DNA of 5,268 nt. It comes from a bacterium. Lineage in GTDB: Bacteria > Oederibacteriota > PGYV01 > DSBP01. Every line of letters begins with the position of its first letter. Position 1 is the first letter of the stretch. This document shows positions 1-5,268 of the stretch, piece after piece. Below the pieces are notes generated by a model. It did not search any database. It was not told the DNA's origin and was given only the letters and a program-made list of their open reading frames with translations. The stretch lies in assembly GCA_011049465.1 (NCBI GenBank), contig DSBP01000144.1, positions 1-5,268 on the forward strand. The letters run 5' to 3'. Made by a program: the position numbers and the translations under genes.

Positions 1-1053
1 CCTTGTTTTTATGGAATATAAATTATATGTCCCCTTCTTTCCTTTTATTACCGCGCACGGCAGCGTTTCAATTTCAACAAGATGCTCAACGACACTGTAA
101 ACATCGTCACTTATAAGCACCTGCCCGTCAACCGCCACAGAACACAGCCTGCTTGCCATATTAACAGCATCTCCTATCACGGTATATTCCATGCGTTCTT
201 CTGACCCTATGTTTCCGGCTATTACCTCTCCTTTAGATATGCCTATGCCCAGTCCCAGGTTAAGATTTGGGTCTATTGTCTCTTTCCATTTTTTCATAAA
301 ACACTGAAACATAACCTGCATATCAAGTGCCGCCATAACAGCCTTGTCCGCGGCTATATATTCCGCGTATTTCGGCGCCTCATCAAATACAGCCAGGACA
401 GCGTCTCCTATGTATTTATTTACCTTTCCTCTGTGCCTCGTAATTATCTTTGTCGAGTCAGTCAGGTATTCATTGAGTATTTTTACAACATCATCAGGGT
501 TATATTTTTCCGTTATCGCGGTAAACCCCCTTAAATCCGAAAACAAAACAGTCTGTATTTTTTTCTTGCCTCCGATATATATCTCATTTATTCCCCTGTC
601 ATCCATTTCCATTTTAACGGTAGGGTCAAGGTGCATCTCAACAATCTTTGAAAATTTGTCCTTGTCTCTTTTTACCGTCATAAACATATCTATAAATGAA
701 TCCAGAATTTTTATCAAGCCAAGGTAAACGCCTGTTAATCCTTTTCCCCGCTTAACTTTATATCCTGCGGGAAGAATCTCCGCCTGGGTGAGCCTCTTTA
801 AAAATCCGCTGAAAATCCGGTCAAAAACAAGACTGCTGACTGTTATGGACAACAGGTATATAAAAACCCCGATAAAAAATATCCCTATAAACGCTGTAAT
901 AACCATTTCGTCCCAGGGTGACGCCCTGAAATTTTCCCTGTACGCTTCAAATACCGCCTCGTAAAGCGGCCCGTAGCCGAAAGCAGTAAGCCCTCCTGTG
1001 ACCGCGCTCAGTAATCCTATCAGCACAAAAGGAACTCTTCTTTTTTTGTTCAT
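1..1053 (-). CDS. Membrane-anchored class III adenylate cyclase (3' end beyond window)
   Basis: Open from ATG at 1053 to the window edge (351 codons, no stop seen). It should make cAMP from ATP on the inner face of the membrane. After MNKKRR come two hydrophobic segments, about residues 7-28 and 50-77, probably membrane helices around a short outer loop. A linker (78-165) follows, ending in a KIVEMHLDP stretch like the one before many bacterial cyclase domains. The catalytic domain (about 166-350) has both metal-binding aspartates, Asp173 in FSDLRGFT and Asp217 in KYIGDAVLAVF. Lys213 and Thr291 (EYTVIGD) form the Lys/Thr pair that selects adenine in bacterial enzymes. Asn298 and Arg302 in VNMASRL are the transition-state residues. 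All catalytic positions are present, so the enzyme should be active as a homodimer. The last visible residues (VIKGKKGTYNLYSIKTR) fit the usual domain end, so little is missing. The start overlaps the HAD stop as ATGA. No clear HAMP or sensor domain is visible. Confidence 0.93.
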   Translation of the reverse strand, partial: MNKKRRVPFVLIGLLSAVTGGLTAFGYGPLYEAVFEAYRENFRASPWDEMVITAFIGIFFIGVFIYLLSITVSSLVFDRIFSGFLKRLTQAEILPAGYKVKRGKGLTGVYLGLIKILDSFIDMFMTVKRDKDKFSKIVEMHLDPTVKMEMDDRGINEIYIGGKKKIQTVLFSDLRGFTAITEKYNPDDVVKILNEYLTDSTKIITRHRGKVNKYIGDAVLAVFDEAPKYAEYIAADKAVMAALDMQVMFQCFMKKWKETIDPNLNLGLGIGISKGEVIAGNIGSEERMEYTVIGDAVNMASRLCSVAVDGQVLISDDVYSVVEHLVEIETLPCAVIKGKKGTYNLYSIKTR

Positions 1054-1736
1054 TTCTTCCTCTTTATTCGGGACATGCCTTTTTTCCCGCAGAAAAATCG
1101 GCACAATTTTTCAAAAGATACCTCACTTAAATCAGTAACAACCATATCCGCTCCCGTAAAACACTGTTTTCCGTCCCTGTCAACTCCTACGCTCTTCATC
1201 CCTGCGCTTACAGCAGCCCGGATACCCGCCGGCGCGTCCTCAAACACAACACATTCAGCAGGCTTCACCTTCAGCAGCGCAGCCGCTCTTAAAAAAATAT
1301 CCGGAAACGGCTTTCCTTTTTTAATATACGCGCCCTTGGCATCCGCGTCAAACAGCTTAAACAGCCCTTCTCTTATTAATATGGGCCTTGCGTTCCTGCT
1401 TGATGAAGCCATTGCTGTTTTTATCCCTTTTTTTCTGCACGTTCTTATGAGCCTTATCGTGGAACAGAAAATTTTTACTTTTTTTTCCTTTAAAAATTTC
1501 GAAAAATAAAACTGCTTCATTGCAGCAATTTTTTTTACCTCTGCAGGCTTTATCCCGGGCAGAATTTTCATTACGCCCTTTTCCCTCGGCATTCCGTCGA
1601 TTTTTTCCTTAAAATCAGAAAAAGTGAAATTATTCACTCCGTATTTTTTGAATACCTCCCGCCAGGAGAGGTGATGGATATGCGCGGTATCTATGATAAC
1701 TCCGTCAACATCAAATATAACGGCTCTGAAACTCAT
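1050..1736 (-). CDS. Beta-phosphoglucomutase-family HAD hydrolase/mutase
   Basis: A 228-residue HAD-superfamily enzyme close in length and pattern to Lactococcus beta-phosphoglucomutase (PgmB, 221 residues), which interconverts beta-glucose 1- and 6-phosphate. Motif I is FDVDGVIIDT, with nucleophile Asp9 and acid/base Asp11. His21 in HIHHLSW, Arg51 in GMPREKGVMKIL and Lys74 match cap residues His20, Arg49 and Lys76 of PgmB. Motif II is ASSS (110-113), motif III Lys142 in KGKPFPDIF, and motif IV Glu166-Asp167 in FEDAPAGIRAA. Asp11, with the His21 and Arg51 matches, favours a mutase over a plain phosphatase, but related sugar-phosphate phosphatases share much of this, so the substrate is open. 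Where the family usually has a Pro-Gly before the 'LL..L...G' helix, this protein has Cys91-Ser92. The C-terminus is basic (SRIKRKK). The start at 1736 rests on its Shine-Dalgarno site and gives a family-like N-terminus, MSFRAVIFD; ATG at 1766 would add 10 residues and overlap the regulator gene by 17 bases. No sugar phosphorylase gene is nearby. Confidence 0.88.
   Translation of the reverse strand: MSFRAVIFDVDGVIIDTAHIHHLSWREVFKKYGVNNFTFSDFKEKIDGMPREKGVMKILPGIKPAEVKKIAAMKQFYFSKFLKEKKVKIFCSTIRLIRTCRKKGIKTAMASSSRNARPILIREGLFKLFDADAKGAYIKKGKPFPDIFLRAAALLKVKPAECVVFEDAPAGIRAAVSAGMKSVGVDRDGKQCFTGADMVVTDLSEVSFEKLCRFFCGKKGMSRIKRKK
1056..1063 (-). promoter_or_regulatory. Shine-Dalgarno site of the adenylate cyclase gene
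   Basis: The minus strand reads AGAGGAAG, then AA, then ATG at 1053, so the AGAGGA core sits about 4 bases from the start codon. The site is within the last codons of the HAD gene. With the ATGA overlap it points to coupled translation of the two genes. The spacing is a little short. Confidence 0.55.
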
Positions 1737-1742
1737 AACAAA

Positions 1743-1749
1743 CCCCTTC
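1743..1749 (-). promoter_or_regulatory. Shine-Dalgarno site of the HAD gene
   Basis: The minus strand reads GAAGGGG, then the 6-base spacer TTTGTT, then ATG at 1736, beginning right after the TGA of the Crp-like gene. The upstream in-frame ATG at 1766 is preceded only by an A-rich stretch without such a site. This site therefore decides the start at 1736. Confidence 0.75.
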
Positions 1750-2436
1750 TCAAATGCAATACTCATTCAATTTTTTTATGTCCGTAATCGTAATGCTTTT
1801 ACTCGCGGTCTGCACCACGCCCTCTTTTTCAAGCTGGATAAGCGTCCTGGTGGTTGTCTCTCTGGTTAATCCCGCAAGCTCGGCAATATCCTGATGCGTA
1901 AGCTTTAATACTTTCATCTCTTTCTGAAGATCCGCTAAAACGCAGGCAATTCTGGACCTCGCATCGCCGAGCGCAAGGTTTTTTATGTCCCTGTCAGCCC
2001 GCGCGAGCCGCTCACACAGGGTCTTGATTATCTGAAATGATATCGAAGGCTCCTTTTTAACCAGATACTCAAAATCTTCCCTTGTTATGCTCAGTGTTGA
2101 GGTTTCCTCAATAGCTTCAACAGTGGCTGTCCTCGCGTCTTTTGTCAGAAGAGCCATCTCCCCAAAATTTTCCCCTTCCTTAAGAATTGCCAGGGTCTTT
2201 GCCTTGCCCTCTTTTGTGTTCTTTACTATCTTAACCTTGCCCTGCGCCACTATATGAATAGTCTCCCCGCTGTCCCCTTCGTTAAAAATCACATACCCTC
2301 TCGCGAAAAAATTTTCCTTCACCTTCCTGACCACCAGTAAAAGCGCTTCTTCCGCCACATCCTTAAACAAGTGTGTCTGCCGCAAAAATCCCAATATCTG
2401 CGCGCGCGTCATTTTTTTCATCTTCTTAGACGTCAA
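1750..2436 (-). CDS. Crp/Fnr-family transcriptional regulator, CRP-like DNA-reading helix
   Basis: A 228-residue cytoplasmic transcription factor of normal length for the family. The cyclic-nucleotide-binding domain spans about residues 17-130: GYVIFNEGDSGE (47-58) and the phosphate-binding cassette FGEMALL...ARTA (91-104), with Glu93 and Arg102-Thr103 matching Glu72 and Arg82-Ser83 of E. coli CRP. The long dimerisation helix follows (about 133-158). The winged helix-turn-helix (179-208) carries LTRETTTRTL, with Arg192, Glu193 and Arg197 matching Arg180, Glu181 and Arg185 of E. coli CRP, which read TGTGA half-sites. The Thr127-Ser128 pair of E. coli CRP is Ala147-Asp148 here, so cAMP as ligand is likely but not certain. 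FNR's N-terminal cysteine cluster is absent (Cys only at 141, 165 and 227), so an oxygen-sensing iron-sulfur type is unlikely. The start is probably TTG at 2436, overlapping gyrB by 11 bases; ATG at 2421 or 2412 is the alternative and removes 5 or 8 residues. A cyclase lies two genes downstream. Confidence 0.93.
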   Translation of the reverse strand: MTSKKMKKMTRAQILGFLRQTHLFKDVAEEALLLVVRKVKENFFARGYVIFNEGDSGETIHIVAQGKVKIVKNTKEGKAKTLAILKEGENFGEMALLTKDARTATVEAIEETSTLSITREDFEYLVKKEPSISFQIIKTLCERLARADRDIKNLALGDARSRIACVLADLQKEMKVLKLTHQDIAELAGLTRETTTRTLIQLEKEGVVQTASKSITITDIKKLNEYCI

Positions 2437-5035
2437 GATTTTTCACCTCAAGCGCGTGTTCCTCAATAAACCTGCGCCTTGGCTCCACTTCGTCTCCCAT
2501 AAGAACCGTAAAAATATCATCAGCCTTGATGGTATCCTCAAGCTTTATCTGCAATAGCGTGCGCGTCTCCTGATTCATTGTTGTTTCCCAGAGCTGTTCC
2601 GGATTCATTTCTCCAAGGCCCTTATATCTTTGAATATTCAGCCCCTTCTTTCCTCTTTCCTTTATATAATCAGAGAGCTCAAGTATTGAAAAAATCATCC
2701 GCTCCTCGCCGGTCTCCGTCTCCACCGCCGTAAATATGGGCGACAGATTCTTCTTTTCCTTGTCGCTCAGCACTTCAAGTTCTTCCTCAAAAAGATCAGC
2801 AGCGTCAACGCCTTTTTCCTGAATTCTCTTAAATACATGCTCCATTGACCGTATCTCGGTAATGTTGCTTAAATCTACCACTGTTATGTCTTTCTTTTGC
2901 TTTTCTATCTGCCCATAAATTTCCTCAATTGAAGATTTGCGCGAAAGCTTTGGCAGCACAGGCGACAACTTTTTTAATAATTCCTTCTCATCTTCCGCGT
3001 ATGAAACCTTATCCTTAATCTTAACCTCATACATCGGCACGTTGTCCCATTTTTCCCTTGTTGCCAGATAGCTTTCCATGTTTATTTTCTTCTTTTTCAG
3101 CTTGGGGATTAAATGCTCAATTTCCACAATATCCGTAAGTATATCCTGCACTGCCTTCTCTGAAAATTCTTTTTTCCTGCCTCCCTTTCTTGTCGTCTGA
3201 ATAAGCTTAAGGCCCGTTGTCCCCGCATCGGTCAAATATAGGTTCATTTCCCTGTCATCTTTCAAATAGCGCTCTGTTTTGCCTTTTTTTATCTTATACA
3301 GCGGCGGCTGAGCTATATACACGTGCCCTCCCTCTATGAGCGGTTTTGCCTGCCTGAAAAGAAAAGTAAGAAGAAGGGTCCTTATGTGAGCGCCATCAAC
3401 ATCCGCGTCAGTCATGAGTATTATCCTGCTGTACCTGATTTTCGTAATATCAAATGTCTCATTTCCGACCCCGGCTCCTATTGCTGTTATTATGGTCCTT
3501 ATCTCCTCATTATTTAAAACCTTGTCAATTCTGGCCTTTTCAACATTCAGTATTTTTCCCTTTAAAGGCAGTATCGCCTGATATCTTCTGTCGCGCGCCT
3601 GTTTCGCCGAACCGCCTGCGGAATCGCCCTCTACAAGGTAAAGCTCGCATTTTGCAGGGTCGCTTTCAGAGCAGTCCGCCAGTTTTCCGGGCAGCCCCCC
3701 CGCGTCCAGTGCGCTTTTACGCCTCGCGAGGTCCCTCGCCTTTTTAGCGGCTTCCCTTGCCTCTGCAGCTCCTATTGCCTTTGATATTACCCTTCTGGCT
3801 TCTGTAGGATTTTCCTCAAAATGGTTGACAAGTTTTTCGTAAACAAGAGAGTTAACAATTCCCTCAACTTCGGAATTTCCGAGCTTTGCCTTTGTCTGCC
3901 CCTCAAACTGAGGGTCAGGCACTTTTACCGATACAACCGCGTTTAAGCCCTCCCTTACATCGTCGCCCTGCAGAAAAAAATCTTCCTTTTTAAACATCTT
4001 GTTTTTCCTGGCGAAAAAATTGCAGGCTTTTGTAAGCGCGGTTTTAAACCCTGAGAGGTGGGTCCCTCCCTCGACAGTCCTTATGTTATTTACAAAAGAG
4101 AGCATATTATCGGAAAAACCGTCATTATACTGTATGGCCACCTCTACCTGTATCCTGTCCTTTTCCCCCTCCACATAAATGGGCTTGTTTAACACCTGCC
4201 TGTTCTTATTCATTGATTTAACAAACTCTATGAGGCCTCCGTTAAACTGAAAAACCTCCTCGCGCTCGTCTTTGCCGCGCTCGTCAGCAAGCTTTATCTT
4301 TATGCCTTTGTTCAGAAAAGCAAGCTCTCTCATTCTGTTGGACAATATTTCAAAACTGTATTCCAGAAAATCAAAAATCTTCTTATCAGGCTTAAACATT
4401 ACCTTTGTTCCGGTCTTTTTTGCTTCCCCAATGGATTTAACGGGCTTTTCCGGCACTCCCCTGTTGTATTTCTGAAACCATATCTTTCCTTCCCTTCTTA
4501 CCTCGACTTCCATCCACTCGGAAAGAGCGTTAACAACAGAAACACCCACTCCATGAAGCCCTCCTGAAACTTTATAAGCATCGTGGTCAAATTTTCCGCC
4601 CGCGTGAAGGACCGTCATTACAACTTCAAGAGCCGATTTTTTCTGCTGTTTGTGATGCTCTACGGGAATTCCTCTGCCGTTGTCCGCCACAGTTATGGAA
4701 TTATCAACATGTATTGCCACGGAAATCTCGCTGCAATGCCCTGCCATGGCTTCGTCTATTGAGTTGTCAACAACTTCATATACAAGATGATGCAGCCCTG
4801 ATGATGATGTGCTTCCTATATACATTGCGGGCCGCTTTCTTACGGCCTCAAGGCCTTCAAGTACCGTTATCTGATCAGCGCTGTATGCGTTGTTGTTTTT
4901 TACGGTTTCCCCCGCGGGCATGTCAAATAAACTCTTCCCAACCACCCCCTCCTCTGCCTCTTTTTTTATTATTGACTCTTTTGTTGCGGCTTTCTCTTTT
5001 TTCGCGGCCGCTTTTAGTTTTTTCTTTTTAGCCAT
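2426..5035 (-). CDS. gyrB: DNA gyrase subunit B
   Basis: Complete 869-residue GyrB, the ATPase and TOPRIM subunit that with GyrA introduces negative supercoils into DNA in the cytoplasm. Residues 1-46 are a Lys/Ala/Glu-rich extension absent from E. coli GyrB. The GHKL ATPase follows: catalytic Glu87 and Asn91 in YEVVDNSIDEA, Asp118 in DNGRGIP, the glycine-rich lid GGLHGVGVSVVN (158-169), and Arg181, equivalent to the novobiocin-contact Arg136 of E. coli. The transducer contains QTK (380-382). TOPRIM has Glu469 in LVEGDSAGG, and Asp543, Asp545 and Asp547 in DADVDG. Up to there every landmark sits 45 residues later than in E. coli. Between TOPRIM and the tail lies an insertion of about 200 residues (roughly 590-795), about 20 longer than the E. 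coli one. The tail is canonical, with QRYKGLGEMNPEQLW at 802-816 and a VKNLDV end. EGDSAGGSAKQARDR and the tail indicate GyrB rather than ParE. The quinolone-region residues Asp471 and Lys492 are wild type. Downstream is a regulator gene, not gyrA. Confidence 0.97.
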   Translation of the reverse strand: MAKKKKLKAAAKKEKAATKESIIKKEAEEGVVGKSLFDMPAGETVKNNNAYSADQITVLEGLEAVRKRPAMYIGSTSSSGLHHLVYEVVDNSIDEAMAGHCSEISVAIHVDNSITVADNGRGIPVEHHKQQKKSALEVVMTVLHAGGKFDHDAYKVSGGLHGVGVSVVNALSEWMEVEVRREGKIWFQKYNRGVPEKPVKSIGEAKKTGTKVMFKPDKKIFDFLEYSFEILSNRMRELAFLNKGIKIKLADERGKDEREEVFQFNGGLIEFVKSMNKNRQVLNKPIYVEGEKDRIQVEVAIQYNDGFSDNMLSFVNNIRTVEGGTHLSGFKTALTKACNFFARKNKMFKKEDFFLQGDDVREGLNAVVSVKVPDPQFEGQTKAKLGNSEVEGIVNSLVYEKLVNHFEENPTEARRVISKAIGAAEAREAAKKARDLARRKSALDAGGLPGKLADCSESDPAKCELYLVEGDSAGGSAKQARDRRYQAILPLKGKILNVEKARIDKVLNNEEIRTIITAIGAGVGNETFDITKIRYSRIILMTDADVDGAHIRTLLLTFLFRQAKPLIEGGHVYIAQPPLYKIKKGKTERYLKDDREMNLYLTDAGTTGLKLIQTTRKGGRKKEFSEKAVQDILTDIVEIEHLIPKLKKKKINMESYLATREKWDNVPMYEVKIKDKVSYAEDEKELLKKLSPVLPKLSRKSSIEEIYGQIEKQKKDITVVDLSNITEIRSMEHVFKRIQEKGVDAADLFEEELEVLSDKEKKNLSPIFTAVETETGEERMIFSILELSDYIKERGKKGLNIQRYKGLGEMNPEQLWETTMNQETRTLLQIKLEDTIKADDIFTVLMGDEVEPRRRFIEEHALEVKNLDV
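2444..2449 (-). promoter_or_regulatory. Shine-Dalgarno site of the Crp-like gene, inside the gyrB end
   Basis: The minus strand reads GAGGTG, then the 7-base spacer AAAAATC, then TTG at 2436. The six bases are also the Glu-Val codons of the gyrB C-terminus. The site favours the TTG start. The in-frame ATG codons at 2421 and 2412 have only an AAGAAG stretch upstream; for 2421 it directly abuts the start codon, and for 2412 it lies 9 bases away. Confidence 0.6.
2651..3268 (-). other. GyrB insertion between TOPRIM and C-terminal tail
   Basis: These positions encode roughly residues 590-795 of GyrB, between the end of the TOPRIM core (QPPLYKIKKG, 576-585) and the conserved tail. The segment is charged, with runs such as KLKKKK (645-650) and EEELEVLSDKEKKN (750-763). 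Gram-negative GyrB proteins such as that of E. coli carry an insertion at this place that affects DNA binding and GyrA contact, while Bacillus-type GyrB lacks it. Boundaries are approximate and were set by matching flanking motifs only. Confidence 0.75.
4898..5035 (-). other. Lys-rich N-terminal extension of GyrB
   Basis: These positions encode residues 1-46 of GyrB, before the conserved ADQITVLEGLEAVRKRP motif. The first 27 residues are mostly Lys, Ala and Glu (for example MAKKKKLKAAAKKEK), followed by a short neutral linker. It is probably disordered and positively charged, and it may contact DNA or RNA, but nothing visible proves a role. The start is well supported by the GGAGGA site at 5041-5046, so this is unlikely to be a mis-called start. 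Confidence 0.7.
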
Positions 5036-5268
5036 TATGCTCCTCCGTGCTGCCTGACAGCCTCTTTATCAGTTTTCCTGATGATATTTTTGAATAATAT
5101 GCCATAGTTTTTACGCCCTTTCTCATGATTACAAAACTCTTTTTTTTCTCTATCGGATTTCTGGCTCCAAAATCAGCCTCAATCCGCTGAAGCAGCAGCC
5201 TGTTTCTTTCCAGCCCGCTGAACAGCCCGATTATGCCTGCCCGTCCAAGAACAATATTGTCTCCTATA
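5028..5268 (-). CDS. remB: RemB-like DUF370 family protein (3' part, start beyond window)
   Basis: Seventy-nine C-terminal residues are visible, read on the minus strand from 5267 to a TAA at 5030-5028. The 5' end lies beyond the window, and by family length only a few N-terminal residues should be missing. The fragment opens with IGDNIVLGR and then GIIGLF, which matches the start of Bacillus YaaB/RemB (LGDD-FVV-STRD-IVGIF, from memory). It ends with KSFVIM (44-49), then YYSKISSGKLIKRL (57-70), which matches the family's KSIVVT and YYSPLSSSTLKKR pattern. RemA/RemB proteins are small DUF370 proteins; RemA is a DNA-binding activator of matrix genes in Bacillus, and the role of this one is not shown. 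Position supports the call, because in Bacillus the homologue also lies directly upstream of gyrB. The stop overlaps the gyrB start by 8 bases, so translation is probably coupled. DciA (DUF721), another common gyrB neighbour, was considered, but the residues do not resemble it. Confidence 0.72.
   Translation of the reverse strand, partial: IGDNIVLGRAGIIGLFSGLERNRLLLQRIEADFGARNPIEKKKSFVIMRKGVKTMAYYSKISSGKLIKRLSGSTEEHNG
5041..5046 (-). promoter_or_regulatory. Shine-Dalgarno site of gyrB
   Basis: The minus strand reads GGAGGA, then the 5-base spacer GCATA, then ATG at 5035. It is a near-perfect Shine-Dalgarno sequence lying inside the last codons of the RemB-like gene. It supports the start that gives GyrB its long Lys-rich N-terminal extension, rather than a later start nearer the ATPase domain. 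Confidence 0.85.

Noticed and set aside
344..727. Plus-strand open frame of 127 codons
   Set aside because: It lies antisense to the cyclase catalytic domain, whose motifs are intact; the plus-strand product has no recognisable family.
1075..1509. Plus-strand open frame of 144 codons
   Set aside because: It is antisense to the HAD gene, which carries all family motifs; no family resemblance or convincing start site.
1480..1536. Runs of eight A on the minus strand in the HAD gene (also near 5140 in the RemB-like gene) as slippage sites
   Set aside because: The reading frames are intact through all of them and encode Lys-rich stretches expected from the composition; no alternative frame of interest follows.
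1736..1766. ATG at 1766 as the HAD gene start
   Set aside because: It has no ribosome site and adds 10 residues with no counterpart in PgmB; ATG at 1736 has GAAGGGG at ideal spacing.
2003..2020. CTCACA in the regulator gene as a possible CRP half-site for autoregulation
   Set aside because: There is no matching TGTGA half at the right spacing, and the position is deep inside coding sequence.
3323..3747. Two overlapping plus-strand open frames
   Set aside because: Both are antisense to the TOPRIM and transducer parts of gyrB and are shadows of conserved coding sequence.
4714..5031. Plus-strand open frame of 105 codons with a hydrophobic Leu/Phe-rich end
   Set aside because: The Leu/Phe-rich end is the antisense reading of the Lys-rich GyrB N-terminus (TTT/CTT runs), not a membrane protein.
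1..5268. Search for rho-independent terminators, tRNAs, riboswitches, CRISPR repeats or insertion sequence ends
   Set aside because: Coding sequence fills the window with at most 13 bases between genes, and no hairpin plus T-run, direct repeat array or inverted terminal repeat was seen by eye.

Overview
The window holds one gene cluster. Five genes lie head to tail on the minus strand, with at most 13 bases between neighbours and most of them overlapping. Read 5' to 3' on the minus strand (high to low coordinates) the order is: the end of a RemB-like DUF370 gene (5268-5028), gyrB (5035-2426), a Crp/Fnr-family regulator (2436-1750), a beta-phosphoglucomutase-family HAD enzyme (1736-1050), and a membrane-anchored class III adenylate cyclase (1053-1, running off the window edge). 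There is no intergenic stretch long enough to hold a promoter, terminator or RNA gene, so the promoter presumably lies beyond position 5268 and any terminator beyond position 1.

The layout suggests co-transcription with translational coupling. The RemB-like stop overlaps the gyrB start by 8 bases. The regulator's probable TTG start overlaps the gyrB end by 11 bases, and its ribosome binding site lies inside the last gyrB codons. The HAD gene begins 13 bases after the regulator ends. The cyclase start overlaps the HAD stop as ATGA.

Functionally, the end of the cluster pairs a predicted cAMP producer (cyclase) with a predicted cAMP-type receptor (a Crp-like protein with a CRP-type recognition helix), with a sugar-phosphate HAD enzyme between them. 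This looks like a small cAMP module attached to the replication/topology locus. The DUF370-gyrB adjacency is the arrangement known from Bacillus (recF-yaaB/remB-gyrB). A cyclase and a receptor in place of gyrA downstream of gyrB is, to my knowledge, not the usual layout. That the pair works as a circuit is inference.

Organism: a bacterium of moderate GC with Lys-rich proteins. GyrB carries a long insertion between the TOPRIM domain and the C-terminal tail, as in E. coli and many other Gram-negative lineages, while the upstream gene is of a DUF370 type best known from Firmicutes and other deep lineages. This mix would fit an uncultured Gram-negative-type phylum (for example the Omnitrophota/Elusimicrobiota neighbourhood), but the window alone does not settle taxonomy. 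I see no mobile elements, CRISPR arrays, tRNA or rRNA.
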